Part shown: one piece after another, positions 1 through 17,729 of the stretch
Numbering within the stretch: position 1 is the stretch's first letter
Layout: each line of letters begins with the position of its first letter
The notes under the pieces: generated by a model
Told to the model about the DNA's origin: nothing
Seen by the model: only the letters and a program-made list of their open reading frames with translations
Databases searched by the model: none
Translations under genes and position numbers: made by a program
Assembly (NCBI RefSeq): GCF_040802235.1
Contig: NC_133172.1
Location: forward strand, 64,239,613 to 64,303,612
Direction: 5' to 3'
DNA: 64,000 nt
Source: Manis javanica
Taxonomy: Eukaryota > Chordata > Mammalia > Pholidota > Manidae

Positions 1-1715
1 CAGTCTTTCTGCAACAACTGGCTGTCACTCAGCACATTCCAGAGCTCAGAATCCTTACCTCCCCGCTTCTGGGTAGGAAGGCGGGGTCCTCGAACCACTG
101 CTGAGGACCTGCCCAGGCCACACTGATAAGGAGGGTGGGTCTGGGAGGCTCCAGAACACGGTGTTGACCTCAGGGTGGAAGCAGCCACTGCCCCCACTTG
201 GGGCTCCAGTGAAGGGCGGAGAGCAGTGCCCCGCACTCCAGGTGGGGCCAGACTTCCTAGACAAGCTGGGGCTTCCTCCCAGCCAAGGAGTAAAGTCCCT
301 CAGGGCCCTGCCCAGCCACCCAGAGGGCACTCAGAGGCAGGGTAATGAGGCTGTGCGAGCTGGCCCACCCCTGTGCCCTGCTCTGCCAGGGAGGGCACAG
401 GGGTCTCAGGAAGCACAGCTGGGGCGGGAGCTCCTCCCCACACGGCCAGCTAGCTTTGGAGAAGCTGAGCCCTGGGTGGGGACCTGGGCCCAGGGCCCCC
501 AAATAATGGTAATATTAGTCTCAGCTTTGCTCTCCTAGGGTGCACGAGACGTGCCCAGGGTACAGATGGAGAAACCGAGGCAAGAGCCAGGCTTTGACAT
601 GGGATCTGCCTGGGGGTGAGGACCCAGTGCTGGTCCTGTGGGGGGCGCTCTCGAAAGCTAGGGCAGCCCCTGCGGCCCTGCGACTGCACCCCAGCTATAG
701 AGCGGTGACCCTGAGATGGGGTCATGGTGAGGGAGAAGGCAGTGGGCCCTCAGGGCACCAGGATGAAGCCCCCTCCAGGCTTCCTCACAGTCCCCTTGTC
801 ACCAGTTTAGGGGGCCAGCCAGGGCACCCCTACATGTCCCCATGGTGCACTGGCTGGTTAAAGCGCATACTCCCCCTGGCCGGTCTGGGCTGGACCTGTT
901 TCTCATCCTCCCAGGCGCCATGCACTTCCACATATGGAACTTAGGGAGCCAGCTCCCCAGCAGTCTGTCCCTGGGTCAACCTCTGGTCTCCCTCTGAGCT
1001 CTGTTCAGGCAGCCCTGCCCCCACGGAGTGTTGCCCGCTTCCCCTCCTTCTCCCTCCCCTCCCCTCCCTGCTCCTCCCCGCCCACCAGCCCAAGTGCTCA
1101 CCCCACTGGTTCCTGGGGAAGCCTCAGAGGGCCAGGGTCCTTTGACACACACACAAGGACATGCTCGGAGATGGTGGGGGCTGCCCCAGGGGTGGAGGCA
1201 GTAGAGGGCTGGGGTCCCCCAAATACTGCACTGCTCCTCCAGGAGGACAGGGTGGGGAGCAAGTTGCAAGCTATGCCCCCAACTTCCCACCCATCCCTGC
1301 AGGGGAAGGGCTTCCTCTTTGGCCTGTGAAGCTGTCAGGGGTGCAGCGAGCTGGGCCCCACCCCCAGCCACCCTTAGGTCCCCAGCCTTGCTCGGGGGAG
1401 CCCTTACAGCTTCTGGGTCTTCTCCTGGGACAGCTGTGAGGCAAAGCAAGTGCCCACCTCCCCTCTTCTGCCGTGAAGACCCTTACAGGGGAGACCTATC
1501 CACCTTGGGCTCTTAGTTGTTACCTGGCCTGTTCCCTGGGGTGGGACAGTTGAGAAGCTCCCCCAGGCTCAGGTGTGCCCAGGTAAGGGGCAGTCTGCCC
1601 CCTCTGTAGTCCTGAGCCTGTGAGAACCAGAGGACAGCGTGCCAGGGAGTGGGCCAGGAGGCCCCAGGCCCACAGGTCCATCCTGAGAAGCCTCCATCCC
1701 TTCCTGGCCCTCTAG
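1..1715 (+). other. DPEP1: DPEP1 intron, 3' portion
   Basis: No coding exon is visible before position 1716. The next exon begins with the last base of a glycine codon, as in the family, where the signal peptide and the VIDG residues lie on an earlier exon. That exon, whose product would start with a tryptophan-rich signal sequence, was looked for here and not found, so the window opens inside an intron. Apart from GC-rich unique sequence I recognise nothing in this stretch. Confidence 0.7.
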
Positions 1716-4107
1716 GCACAACGACCTGCCCTGGCAGCTGCTGACCATGTTCAACAACCAGCTTCAGGACGAGAGGGCCAACCTGACGAGCCTGTCCCGC
1801 ACACACACCAACATCCCCAAGCTGAGGGCAGGCTTCGTGGGGGGCCAGGTACACCCAGCCCAGCCCTGCACTCAGCTGTACTGGGGCCACCTACTTCCTC
1901 CCTCCAGTCCCGGCGGAAGTGCAGCCGCCTGGTGGTGCTGTGCCTCCCGGGACCCTTGTGCCTCCGACCACCACCCAAGCCACAGAGAGGCCTTCCAAGA
2001 GGGGGAAGCCAGATGCCCAGATGCGTATGGGGGGTGGGGCCTGGGGCCTCGGTCCTGACCCCTCCCTCGTGGCCCCCAGTTCTGGTCGGCCTACACACCC
2101 TGCGACACCCAGAACAAGGACGCTGTGAAGAGGACCCTGGAGCAGATCGACGTCATCCACCGCATGTGTCAGATGTACCCCGAGACCTTCGTGTGCGTCA
2201 CCAGCAGCACAGGTGGGTCTGCGCACTGCCCCTGGCCTTGTCCCCAACCTTGTCCCCGATGCCCAGGTGCCCACTGCTCTGCTGGGCTCTCCCCGCAGGC
2301 ATCCGGCAGGCCTTCCGGGAGGGCAGAGTGGCTAGTCTGGTCGGAGTGGAGGGCGGCCATTCCATAGACAGCAGCCTGGGTGTCCTGCGGGCACTCTACC
2401 ACCTGGGCATGCGGTACCTGACCCTCACCCACAGCTGCAACACACCCTGGTAAGTGGGAGGGTCACAAGATGGAGACCAGGCTAGTGTGCCCAGCTCTGG
2501 CACCTTCCTTTCCTCCCCGAAGCCCTGGACGTGGGCGGGCCAGCACAGCCACTCTGCCCCTTGGGCACCTGTCCTCTGCTCTCCCAGGGCTGACAACTGG
2601 CTGGTAGACACGGGAGACGACGAGGCCCAGAGCCAAGGCCTGTCATTCTTTGGGCAGGTGAGTGGAGGTGGGGTGGCAAGGACCACGGCCCCCCCAAGGG
2701 CAAGTAAGTGACCCAGGACATGCCTCTTGTCTCTTGGAACCCGTTTCCTCACCCATAGAGCCATGAGGGGTCGTCCCAGGGTGAGTATTCAACCAGAAGG
2801 CACCAGTCACTAGGACACTGGCCTGCCTTCTTGCCATTGAATGGGGGCCCTTACCCAAAGGCCCTCCCGTACCTGGACCTCGCAGGGACTGCCAACCCAT
2901 ATGTGCCAGTCGTGACCCTCCGGGACTGGAGGCTCTGGCTCTCTGGGTCCTCTGAGCCCCATCTCCCCTCAGAGTGTGGTGAAGGAGATGAATCGGCTGG
3001 GCGTCATCATCGATTTGGCCCACGTATCCGTGGCCACCATGAAGGCCACTCTGCAGCTGTCCAAGGCCCCCGTCATCTTCAGCCACTCCTCGGCCCACAG
3101 GCTGTGCAGCCATGCGCGCAACGTGCCTGACGACGTGCTCCAGTTGGTGGTGAGGGGCTACGGGCAAGGGTCACCCCACCCCGGTCTTCAGGGTGCACTG
3201 CTGTGCCCCAAGTCCTCAGCTCCGCCCTGTTTCCCTGGTAGAATGAGACGGGCAGCTTGGTGATGGTGAACTTCTACAATGATTATGTTTCCTGCAAAAA
3301 GGAAGCCACCCTGTCCCAAGTAGCAGGTAGGCGGGCATGGATGGCCACAGCAGTCAAGCGGGGGAGGGCTTCTGGCGGGCCCCACACCTACTGCTCCCCA
3401 CAGACCACCTGGACCACATCAAGAAGGTGGCAGGAGTGGGAGCTGTAGGCTTTGGTGGAGACTTTGATGGTGTTTCAAGGTAAAGGGCAAGACCCATATC
3501 CTGAGGATGGATTGGAGGGTCACAACCCCCCCCAGGAAGGTGTCATGAGGGCTGGAGGAGGGACCTGTGTCCCGAGGAGGCGCACGGCCTAGCACGTCTC
3601 GCTCTGAAGGCCACTCACTGGGCCCCAGGGACTCGGGATGGGGTGGGCAAGTCCGTGGGATATGGGGAGGCAGCTCTCAGGCCCCCAGCTCCTGGGATGC
3701 AAGCCCGGTTCTCTGCCCTGGTCTCAGGCTCCCACTGGGGCTTGAGGACGTGTCCAAGTACCCAGACCTGGTCGCTGAGCTGCTCAGGAGGCGGTGGACG
3801 GAGGCAGAGGTCAGGGGCGCCCTGGCTGACAACTTACTGAGGGTCTTTGAGGCCGTGGAGCAGGTGAGGAGGGGCCCCCGCGTTCACCCACTGCTCCCCG
3901 GCCCACAGCGAGCAGCAGCCTGACCTTGTCTGTCCCCAGGTGAGTGATCGCACCCAACCCCCTGAGGAGGACCTCATCCCACTGGACGAGCTGGAGGCTT
4001 CCTGCAGGACTGCGTACGGCTACTCAGAGGCCTCCGGCCTCCACCGCCAACCAGGGGCCCTGCTGGCCACTCTCGCCCTCCTGCTCCTCAGTCTGTATCT
4101 GCTATGA
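1716..4107 (+). CDS. DPEP1: Dipeptidase 1 (membrane dipeptidase), 5'-partial
   Basis: This gene encodes a GPI-anchored, zinc-dependent enzyme that hydrolyses dipeptides, the cysteinyl-glycine bond of leukotriene D4, and beta-lactams such as imipenem; it acts on the renal and gut brush border. Nine coding exons are seen: 1716-1848, 2080-2212, 2299-2449, 2588-2657, 2973-3149, 3242-3326, 3404-3479, 3728-3863, 3940-4107. They give 375 residues, close to the human protein after its first exon. Metal and substrate residues of the family are present: H and D in HNDLPW, E in GVEGGHS, H in [10 protein letters not shown] in DLAHVS, H in IFSHSS, R in HARNVPDD and D in GGDFDG. The end is a hydrophobic leucine-rich tail after GLHRQPG, as expected of a GPI signal. 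The first exon and initiator lie outside the window. Three of the four N-glycosylation sequons I remember from human are missing. The gene reads intact. Confidence 0.96.
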
Positions 4108-4260
4108 CTCCCTGGGGGCCAGAACCCCTCGGGCTCCTGCAGCTTGGAAGACCGACCCTCAGAGCGGCAGCGATCCTAGGAATGCACCACCTGTGCGCAA
4201 GGCCTGGGCTCCTTGGACCATACACCTGGGCTCCCCTCGGCCGGGGTGCTGTGGGCCCTC

Positions 4261-4266
4261 AATAAA
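4261..4266 (+). terminator. DPEP1: DPEP1 polyadenylation signal
   Basis: A canonical AATAAA lies 154 bases after the DPEP1 stop codon, giving a short 3' UTR that ends near 4285. Confidence 0.8.
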
Positions 4267-4489
4267 GGCATTCGCCCCTTAAGCCCTAGAGTACACCGTC
4301 AGACCTCAGCCCTGGAGGGGGCTCCGGGGCATCTGAGTACATGTGAAAACCCCTGGCTGGGTGTCCAGACACAGGTGTGCCCAAACCCCAGAAGGGCTGG
4401 GCCAGAAGGGCTCGAGGTCTGAACAAAGGCTTTGCACGGCCACCGAGTTTTTAGAAACACACAGTCCAGTCTCCCGTGTGCACTTGTGT

Positions 4490-4506
4490 ACACACACACA
4501 CACACA
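4490..4506. repeat. (CA)n microsatellite
   Basis: About eight uninterrupted CA units in intergenic sequence downstream of DPEP1. Confidence 0.8.
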
Positions 4507-5796
4507 GGCTGGTTTAGAGCAGTACCTTCTCACACACTGAGAACATGGACCCTGCACGGGGGCAGAGCTTCGTCAGAGGGGCGGGGACTCAGCGCCTCCC
4601 TCGGGTGTGTCTTGGGATGAATGATCTAGTGGGTGACAGACCCGGAGCAGGACCCCAACAACCGACTGTCCTTTCCAGGCCACAGTCCCAGGCACACCTG
4701 CTCCAGACAGGTGCCGTCTCTGCTGGAGGTGGGCTCAGCCTGACGCTGGCAGAACTCTGCTCGGGTGGCCCCCACAGTATCTGCCCAGCTCCCCCAGGCC
4801 TCGCTGCCAGTGAGGGGCCTCTGCTTGAGCCAGAGACAGTCTGTGGCCATTCCCAGGCAGACCTAAAGTGACCAGAAGGGACGTCTATGTGCTGATCACT
4901 CAGGACTGATTTAATGTTAAATTAAGGGTTTCTGCCGAGCTGGCCAAACCCTGGCCAAGGCTGGTTTTCCCGGTGGAGATTGTGGGAAGGGCCCCTGTGG
5001 GCGGCCACGCCCTCACAGCTGGAAAGTATTTCCTCACAAGTAAGGTTCAGCACTTTTCCTGAAATCAACTTAACCGTGTAAAAGCACACGAGCCACAGCC
5101 TCAAGTGTGTCCCACGGGTGTACCTGGTTCTGCGAGTTCTGCTGCCCCGGATCAAGCCCTCCTGCTAGCCCCCAGCTGGCTCCGCTGCACCCTCAGAAAG
5201 GCCTGTCCTGAGGGACAGCTGAGAGGGGGTCTGGGGATCCTGGTGACCGGCCACCCAGGCAGACACGAACACGGAGCCGTCCAGGGTGTGGGCCGACTCC
5301 CCAGGCGGCATCTGGGTGCTCAGCAACCTAAGGGGGCCGCCCCTTGCCCCTGGCAGGGCCGCATCGGCATTCTGACCAGGGCGCACCCCAGGATCTAAAC
5401 GCAGGCATGCCTGGGTGTAGGGGGGTAGGAGGAGACACCTGGAGGCTTGGGGCCGGTCACCAGCAGGTGGGCAGGCCTAGGCCAAGGGGCAGGGACACAC
5501 TCTGGCTGACACTGCAGGCTTGGTCCCGTTTCACACCCCAAACCAAATCAAGACCAGACAGGAGGGTGCAACTGAGAATGAGTATAGACAAGCGACCCTG
5601 ACAGGACAGACACGCTGAGTGGGTGCCCTCTGCTTGGTCTGGGGCCCCTCACAGGCCGGGTCAGCTGTGCTAAAATCATTCGTGTACCAAACAAGCAGAG
5701 GTGAGTGTGGGAGCTGGGCAGCTGGGTCTTCGCTTCCAAAATTACAAATGGTGGGGGGAGGCCAGACTAAACATGGCGTGAACCTGTGGTTCCCCA

Positions 5797-5895
5797 TCTA
5801 CAGAGGGCGCACACATGCTTTCCTGTGTACAGAGGGGCATGCACATATGCACACGTGGCTTGTGTACACAGAGGGGCGTGCCCACATGGTCCCCC
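5797..5895. repeat. Three-unit diverged minisatellite
   Basis: The phrase ACAGAGGGGC followed by GTG/CATG and ACACATG-like sequence recurs three times with a period of roughly 30-35 bases. Units begin near 5797, 5826 and 5860. The copies differ at several bases, so the array is old. Confidence 0.6.
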
Positions 5896-6429
5896 ATGTA
5901 GGGAATAAACTAGTACAGCTGCATGTTGACATAAACAATGGAATAAATAAGTGGAGAGATGGACTGTTCCTTAGAACAAAACTGCAAACAAAATGACGTG
6001 AACACCATCACCAGGAACGTCCACTGTGGACACGAAGGTCAGAACAAAGCACGACAATGTTTGCAGCCTTCAAACTTCAACAGAAGGAAAATGTAACTTT
6101 ACGGGGGAGCACAGCTGCCACCACTGTCCCAGGTGAGCCATCAAACAGCAAATCAGGCACCCAGTGCGGTGCACTGAGGACACAAAGCCACGACCGTGGG
6201 ACCCCTGTCACCAGCTGTGACCTCAATGCCATCGTGTGAAAATGTCACACCAGCCCAAGTGGAGGGCCGTCTGCAGAATGGCCGGCACACCCCAAGACCA
6301 GCCAGGTCGTGGAGACAGAGATGGGTAGAGCCCAGATTGGGGCGTGGGGTCATGCCGAACAAGCAGGTCAGGGTGGGGGAGAGGAGTCTCCTGACTTAGC
6401 CGGTTTTGTGTGGTTAACGAGGCAGCTGA

Positions 6430-6512
6430 TACACAGAAGTAACCAGAATGTGAACTTTGCAACTTTTATGTAAGTTTAAAATTATTTCAAAGGTAAAAAC
6501 TTCAAAAGAACA
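6430..6512 (+). repeat. LINE L1M 3' tail
   Basis: The segment contains GCAACTTTTATGTAAG followed by TTTAAAATTATTTCAAA. These are the characteristic closing words of old mammalian L1M elements, read here on the plus strand. The preceding 200-400 bases may be the rest of the same 3' end but are too diverged to bound. Confidence 0.6.
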
Positions 6513-7178
6513 TTAAAAACCATGGGTTCTGATTCTGTCTGTGCAGGCAGGGTCCAAGGCTCTCCCTCCCTCCCTGTCCCCCCAAACTCTGTGTGGGGCT
6601 ACAGAGCCACAGCAAGGGTCCCTCCTGTGGCTCCCCACTCCACCCAAGGCCTCTGAAGCAAAGCCCAAGGAAGTTCTCAGGGCTGAGTCTGCTGACTTAC
6701 AACAGCTTTCTGGGGAAGGGCAAACACGCCCACTGCCTTGAGGAGCTGCGGCCTCTGCTTGCAGCCTGGGGTCCCGGTGGAGTTCTGCTCCCACCGAGGA
6801 CCAGGACACCGAGGACTTTCTTTGAACCCCCAGCATGTAGGCACGGAGGCCAGGCCTAGGAGTAAGGGAAGGCCACATCACCGAAGAAAAGCCACAGGCG
6901 CTTTGATGCAGCCCCCGCGCCTCATAGCACAGCCCAGAGCACAGCGTGTAGCAGACGACACCTGGGGCGCCCACGTCCAGGGGGCCAGACGCTGCAGGGA
7001 GGCAAAGGCGTATCACCCACGGGCGCCGTCAGGGGGAGGGTGGCCTGGGTGGTCGGAGGCCTCTGGCGGGGGCTGTGGGGTGTCGGCTGTGCGAACAGCC
7101 AGGTTCTGGTCAGCACCTTCTCACCAGGTCACACCAAGAGGGAGCGCAAACCCCACTCCCCATCTGCTGTCTGCTCCT

Positions 7179-7184
7179 TTTATT
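7179..7184 (-). terminator. CHMP1A: Candidate CHMP1A polyadenylation signal
   Basis: The plus strand reads TTTATT, so the minus strand carries AATAAA, 863 bases beyond the CHMP1A stop. It is the first canonical signal in that direction. Whether it is the main site cannot be told from sequence. Confidence 0.5.
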
Positions 7185-8046
7185 TTGGCAAAAAATGAAA
7201 AATCCTGGAAGCATCAAGAAAATGAAGTAAACCTCAGGCATTGAAAAAAAACAGAGACTGCAGCCCGTCCTGAGCCCATCCTGGGCTGCCAGCGAGCCGT
7301 CAGGAAGAGCTCGCGGCTGGCCTGCTGTGGCAGGCGGGCTTCAGCACTGCTGGCCCGTGGAGGGCGGCTCCCCAGAGCTCCTGTCAGCCACTGTGGCTTG
7401 CAAGGGCAAGAGGGGTGAGCCCCCAGGAGAGGCCAGTGCGGGGAGGCAGCCTGTTATTTACAGACAGGAGAGGGCAACTCAGAGAAAGTGCCCCACCAGG
7501 AGCCTGAGACCACCTGCCCAAGTGGGGAGGCAAGGCGCAGACCCTGGGTCCCCACGGGTGACTGCAGCACACCCCGTGGGGCCCACGGCCCCCCAGAGGC
7601 AGCAGTAGAGCAAGGACACAGACCCCCAGGGCACACCTGGGCCTGCCTGCGGCTCACACGGGAGCCCCCGTGGCTGAGCCAGCTGGTAGCCACGCTGGGA
7701 CAGCAGAGTCCACACAGCATCCAGTGGCCGGTCCCCATCGACTCCTGGAGGTGGCGACACGGAGAGGCTGCAGACCCCCAGCTAGTTGGCCAAGAGTCAC
7801 AGAAATTACCCATAGAAGTCAGAAGTCTGTGCAAACTCACCCACCAGGACAGAGACCCACTGCCTACACTAAGAGAAGAGGAAATTCCCAGGCCTGGCAG
7901 GTGCGGGGGGCTAGGGGCAGCGAGGGCCGCCAGCTGCCACTGCAGGGTCAGCAGAAAGGCAAGACGCAGTGGGGACAGACAGCGCCTTCCCGCCCGGCCC
8001 GGCCCACACACCGGGGCCAGAGGCAGCACGCGGCAGCAGCTTTCCA

Positions 8047-14423
<6,377 letters not shown>

Positions 14424-14657
14424 GGCCTGTCGCGCAGCCGCAGCGCAGGCAGAGGCGGAGGCCGTGATGTCCGGACGGCGACGATCGCGCGGATCCCCTC
14501 GGTGGTGCGGGGACTTCCGGGGCTCCCCCCACTTCCGGCGGCCGGCCGCTCTCGCGAGAGGATGCGGCGGTCGCGCGGGCGGGGCGTCGCGCGCGAGGCG
14601 GGCCCAGTGAGTCTCCCAGGTCACCGCGGCGGCGGGCGCCGGGCGCTGGGTTCGCCT

Positions 14658-14694
14658 GCGGGGCTTCGCAAAAGCAAACACGAGCCCGAGAAAG
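14658..14694 (+). pseudogene. SPATA33: Possible SPATA33 exon 1 remnant
   Basis: The plus strand codes GLRKSKHEPEK, which resembles the MGLSKSK-type N-terminus I remember for SPATA33, and it lies where SPATA33 exon 1 should be, a few hundred bases from the CHMP1A start. The codon in the initiator position reads GCG instead of ATG. The exon end reads GAAAG followed by GCCC, so no GT donor is visible. The match is short and rests on memory of the human protein. Confidence 0.45.
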
Positions 14695-15527
14695 GCCCAG
14701 GGCCGCCGGGCCGCCGTCTCTCAGGTCCCGTGGCCGCGCTCGCGCGGGGCGGGGTCCCGGGCTGGGCGCCCCCGGCCCTGCGCCTCGCTGATGACCGTCC
14801 CCGGGGGCCGTCCGCCCGCGGCAACACCCGTGTTGAGGGAAATGAAGGGACCCGGGTCTTGGACTCTCGTTTCACTCCGGACCAAAGCAGGCAGCTGAGG
14901 AATGGGACACACTGGCCCCGATTCGGGGATGCGCGCCTTGTTATCCGTGTATTCCAGGTGAGAAGCAGAAGAAGGGCGCGCCTACTCGGTCCCGAAGGCT
15001 GACGGAAGGCCCACGGACAGGCGCTCCCGAGGGAAGCCTCCGGGCGCCGGGCCTGTGGGGAGCTTCCAGCGGAGGCAAGGGCCGCCGAGAGGCAGTGGCC
15101 CTCCGTCCCACGTGGACGCTAGCACGCGCCCAGGAGGGCCCCGAGCCCGCGGGTGCAGGCGCGGCAGGCCGGAGGCGCGGTGCCGGGGAGCTCATACAAG
15201 GCGCTTGCCCCGGGGTGGAAGGGGTGGGGGGCCCTTACGCAGAAGTGAATGCCCAGAATCCCGGGTAGAAAACCAGCTCAGGGCCGGTGTAGGTGGGCTC
15301 CCAGGTGGCTGATGCCCGGCAGACAGTCGAGAGGCGTAGCAGCGCGCGGGTGGAGGGCGGGGGTGCCTTTGGGCCTTCAACACTCGACTGGCCAGGACCC
15401 TGGACCCTGGACCCGGGAGGGCTGCCCCAGTCTGTAATGAGTCATGTGTGAGAAGGGGTGTGGGCACTCCCTGCCTGGGCACGAGGATCAAGAAGGCAGA
15501 TTTGGCAAATTTATTCACTGTAAACAC

Positions 15528-15530
<3 letters not shown>

Positions 15531-15560
<30 letters not shown>
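15531..15560. repeat. (GT)n microsatellite
   Basis: Fifteen uninterrupted GT units followed by a G-rich tract. Confidence 0.95.
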
Positions 15561-15561
<1 letters not shown>

Positions 15562-15924
15562 GGGGGTGGGGGGTGGGGATAAGGCCACAGAAGCAGTCAG
15601 TATATGAAGTCTTTCATCAGTTTTATTATGTGGTGTGTGGAAAAAGAACTGTTAAATAATTAAAGCAAGGGAGGTGTGATGGGGTTTGTGCTGTGCAAAA
15701 GTCTGTCTCCATAACAGGCTGCTAGGGCCAGTGAGGAGACCTGTCACAGGCCCGCTGTTGAAACTCAGCAGGAACTAATGAAACTAATGAGGTCGTGGCA
15801 GTAGGAATCTGAAAGGACCCGGGATGTAGAACCTGCTGTCTGTGAGATGTGGGAGGAAATCAGAGAGTGATCGCTGGGCTGGGGCCAGGGGAAAGCCAGT
15901 CAAGTGGGGAAGGGCCCGTGGGAA

Positions 15925-16025
15925 GTTTGTGGGGTGATTATACAGATCCACAGTCGTAAAAACTTGTCTAGCTAAACATTTTAAGAACTGCATTTTATTC
16001 TGTGTGAATTATGCCCTAAAAAACA
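15925..16025 (+). repeat. LINE L1M 3' tail fragment
   Basis: The sequence TTAAGAACTGCATTTTATTC with GTGTGAATTATGCCCTAAAAA follows the pattern of L1M 3' ends (ancestral form GCATTTTACTGTATGTAAATTATACC). It is strongly diverged. Confidence 0.5.
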
Positions 16026-16154
16026 TGGAATATACACAAGACCTGTCTCTTACAGCTGCGCCCGAAATATTTAAGTATAAATGGATATGATTAGTGGAGA
16101 TGGTGTCTGAGATTTGCTGCAAAGTGCAGAAATGTAGATGTGGCTGATGTTTCT

Positions 16155-16768
16155 GAAGATGGCTATGATTCCTCCCATCCCATGTGTTCTGTGGTGTGAC
16201 TTTGATGGTCCTCCTACTCTGGAGGTGGGGTAGGTGGGGTTCTGTGTCCCCTCTCAAGTCTCTGCAAGCTTGACATCCTCTTGGAACCAATAGAATGTGG
16301 TGACTGACTTGTGAGGCTGGGCAGTGAAAGTGGGTGCATCCCGCCTGGCTCACTGGTGCTTGGAAGCCTGAGCCACATGCTGTGAGCAAAGCTCAGCCAT
16401 GTCGGGAGGCCACAGGAGGTGCTACAGTCAGAAGTTCTGGTCTTCAAGCCTCTCCAGCCCAGGTACCAGACTTGTGAGTAAACAAGCCTTCAGGTGATTC
16501 TAGCCCTGGCCTGTGAGCCCTCCCAGCTGAGACCCACGTCATGCAGCAGCCAGCCTCGACTGCCAGCTCTGAGCGGCCATCCTGTATGCCCGGCTCAGTG
16601 GAGCCTGCATATGGCTGCTGCTCCAGACATCATCTGACTGCCACCACCTGGGAGACCCAATGGAGCCTGTCCTGGATTCCTGACTCATAAACTTGAGACA
16701 ATAAAATGGTCGTTTTAGTTGCTAAGGTTTGGGGTAAGTTACACAGCAGTAGGAACCAGAATAAGGGT
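16155..16768 (+). mobile_element. MLT1-type MaLR solo LTR (ERVL-MaLR fossil)
   Basis: Typical MLT1 phrases are present in order: ACCAATAGAATGTGGTGAC, then CTTCAGGTGATTCTAGCCC, then ACAATAAAATGGTCGTTTTAG and GGGGTAAGTTACACAGCAGTAGGAACCAGAATA. No internal proviral region is seen, so it is a solo LTR, old and degraded. The left edge is approximate. Confidence 0.75.
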
Positions 16769-16779
16769 AAATGCTGGGG

Positions 16780-16990
16780 CAGAGAGATAAAGTTTATAAT
16801 TGTGGCAGCTATGTAATGGGATATATACTATTCTTGCTACTTCTGTGTGTGCTTGAAATTCTGCACTACAAAAGCCACAAATATACACATGTTATAGAGA
16901 TTAACAAGCCACAAATTTGCAATCAACCAATCCCAAAATGCTAGTAATTCTACTGAAGAAAATGACCCTGATGTTTCTACAAATAAATGA
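16780..16990 (+). repeat. LINE L1M 3' fragment
   Basis: TACTATTCTTGCTACTTCTG followed by TGTGCTTGAAATTCTGCACTACAAAAG resembles the L1M 3' end next to the MLT1 LTR. Confidence 0.5.
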
Positions 16991-16994
16991 CATG

Positions 16995-17345
16995 AAAAGA
17001 AGGTGGGTGTGTCAGCTGGCTGCTATAAGGAAGCACCACAGACCCAGGCATTCCTCCTAATTCTGGAGGCTGGGGAGTCCCACAGGGTAGTTCCTGCGAG
17101 GTCCCTTCCTGTACCGCCATCTCGCTGCGGCGTCCTCGCATGGCCAGAGAATGAAGGCTGCAGTCTCCTCCTCTTACAAACTAACCCCATTGTGGGGGCC
17201 CCACCTTCATGGCCTCATCTTACCCTAATTACTTTCCAGAGGCCCTACCTCCACGTGCTATCACAATGGGGATTTAGGCCTTCAACACAGGAATTTTGGG
17301 GAACAAATTATGGACATTCAGTCCATAGCAGAGAGGACTCTCATA
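16995..17345. repeat. Old interspersed repeat, family not assigned
   Basis: The block contains GGCTGCTATAAGGAAGCACC, CTAATTCTGGAGGCTGG, CCTCATCTTACCCTAATTAC and TTATGGACATTCAGTCCATAGCAGAG. This order of phrases is common in mammalian genomes in a medium-reiterated repeat that I cannot name with certainty. Confidence 0.45.
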
Positions 17346-17349
17346 CAGA

Positions 17350-17700
17350 GACATGAGAGATGTATGAATGAGGTAACAGTGTATGGACCTGGGTGAGGCC
17401 ATTGACGAGATGACCAAACCAGGTGCTAGATGATGGATAATAAAAAAAATCAGTGGTGATTCTCTTCGAGGTGACAGTGCTGCTGTGGTCACGCTGAAGA
17501 CCTTTATCTGCTGGAGATGCCCATGCATTAGTTATGGGTGGACTTGATGTCTGGAGCTAGCTTGAAAATACTCAGGAAAAAAGGTAGAGACAAAACAAGG
17601 TGACACAATAATTGGAGCTGAGTGATGCATATATACTATTGTTTTTATGTGTATCTGAATATTTCCATAATTTTTTTTGAAAGTAAAGTGTGCTTAATTG
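17350..17700 (+). repeat. LINE L1M 3' fragment
   Basis: It ends with ATTGTTTTTATGTGTATCTG and AATATTTCCATAATTTTTTTTGAAAG, an L1M-type tail. Confidence 0.45.
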
Positions 17701-17729
17701 CAGTAAATTTTTGGAAGAGAAGAAAAACT

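Larger units (their letters stand above)
4290..7170. other. Intergenic DNA between DPEP1 and CHMP1A (convergent 3' ends)
   Basis: No exon with family similarity was found here. The stretch holds a short CA run near 4490-4506, a small minisatellite at 5797-5895 and an L1M 3' tail ending near 6510. A longer alternative CHMP1A 3' UTR could run into it; no strong minus-strand AATAAA was seen beyond the one at 7179. Confidence 0.6.
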
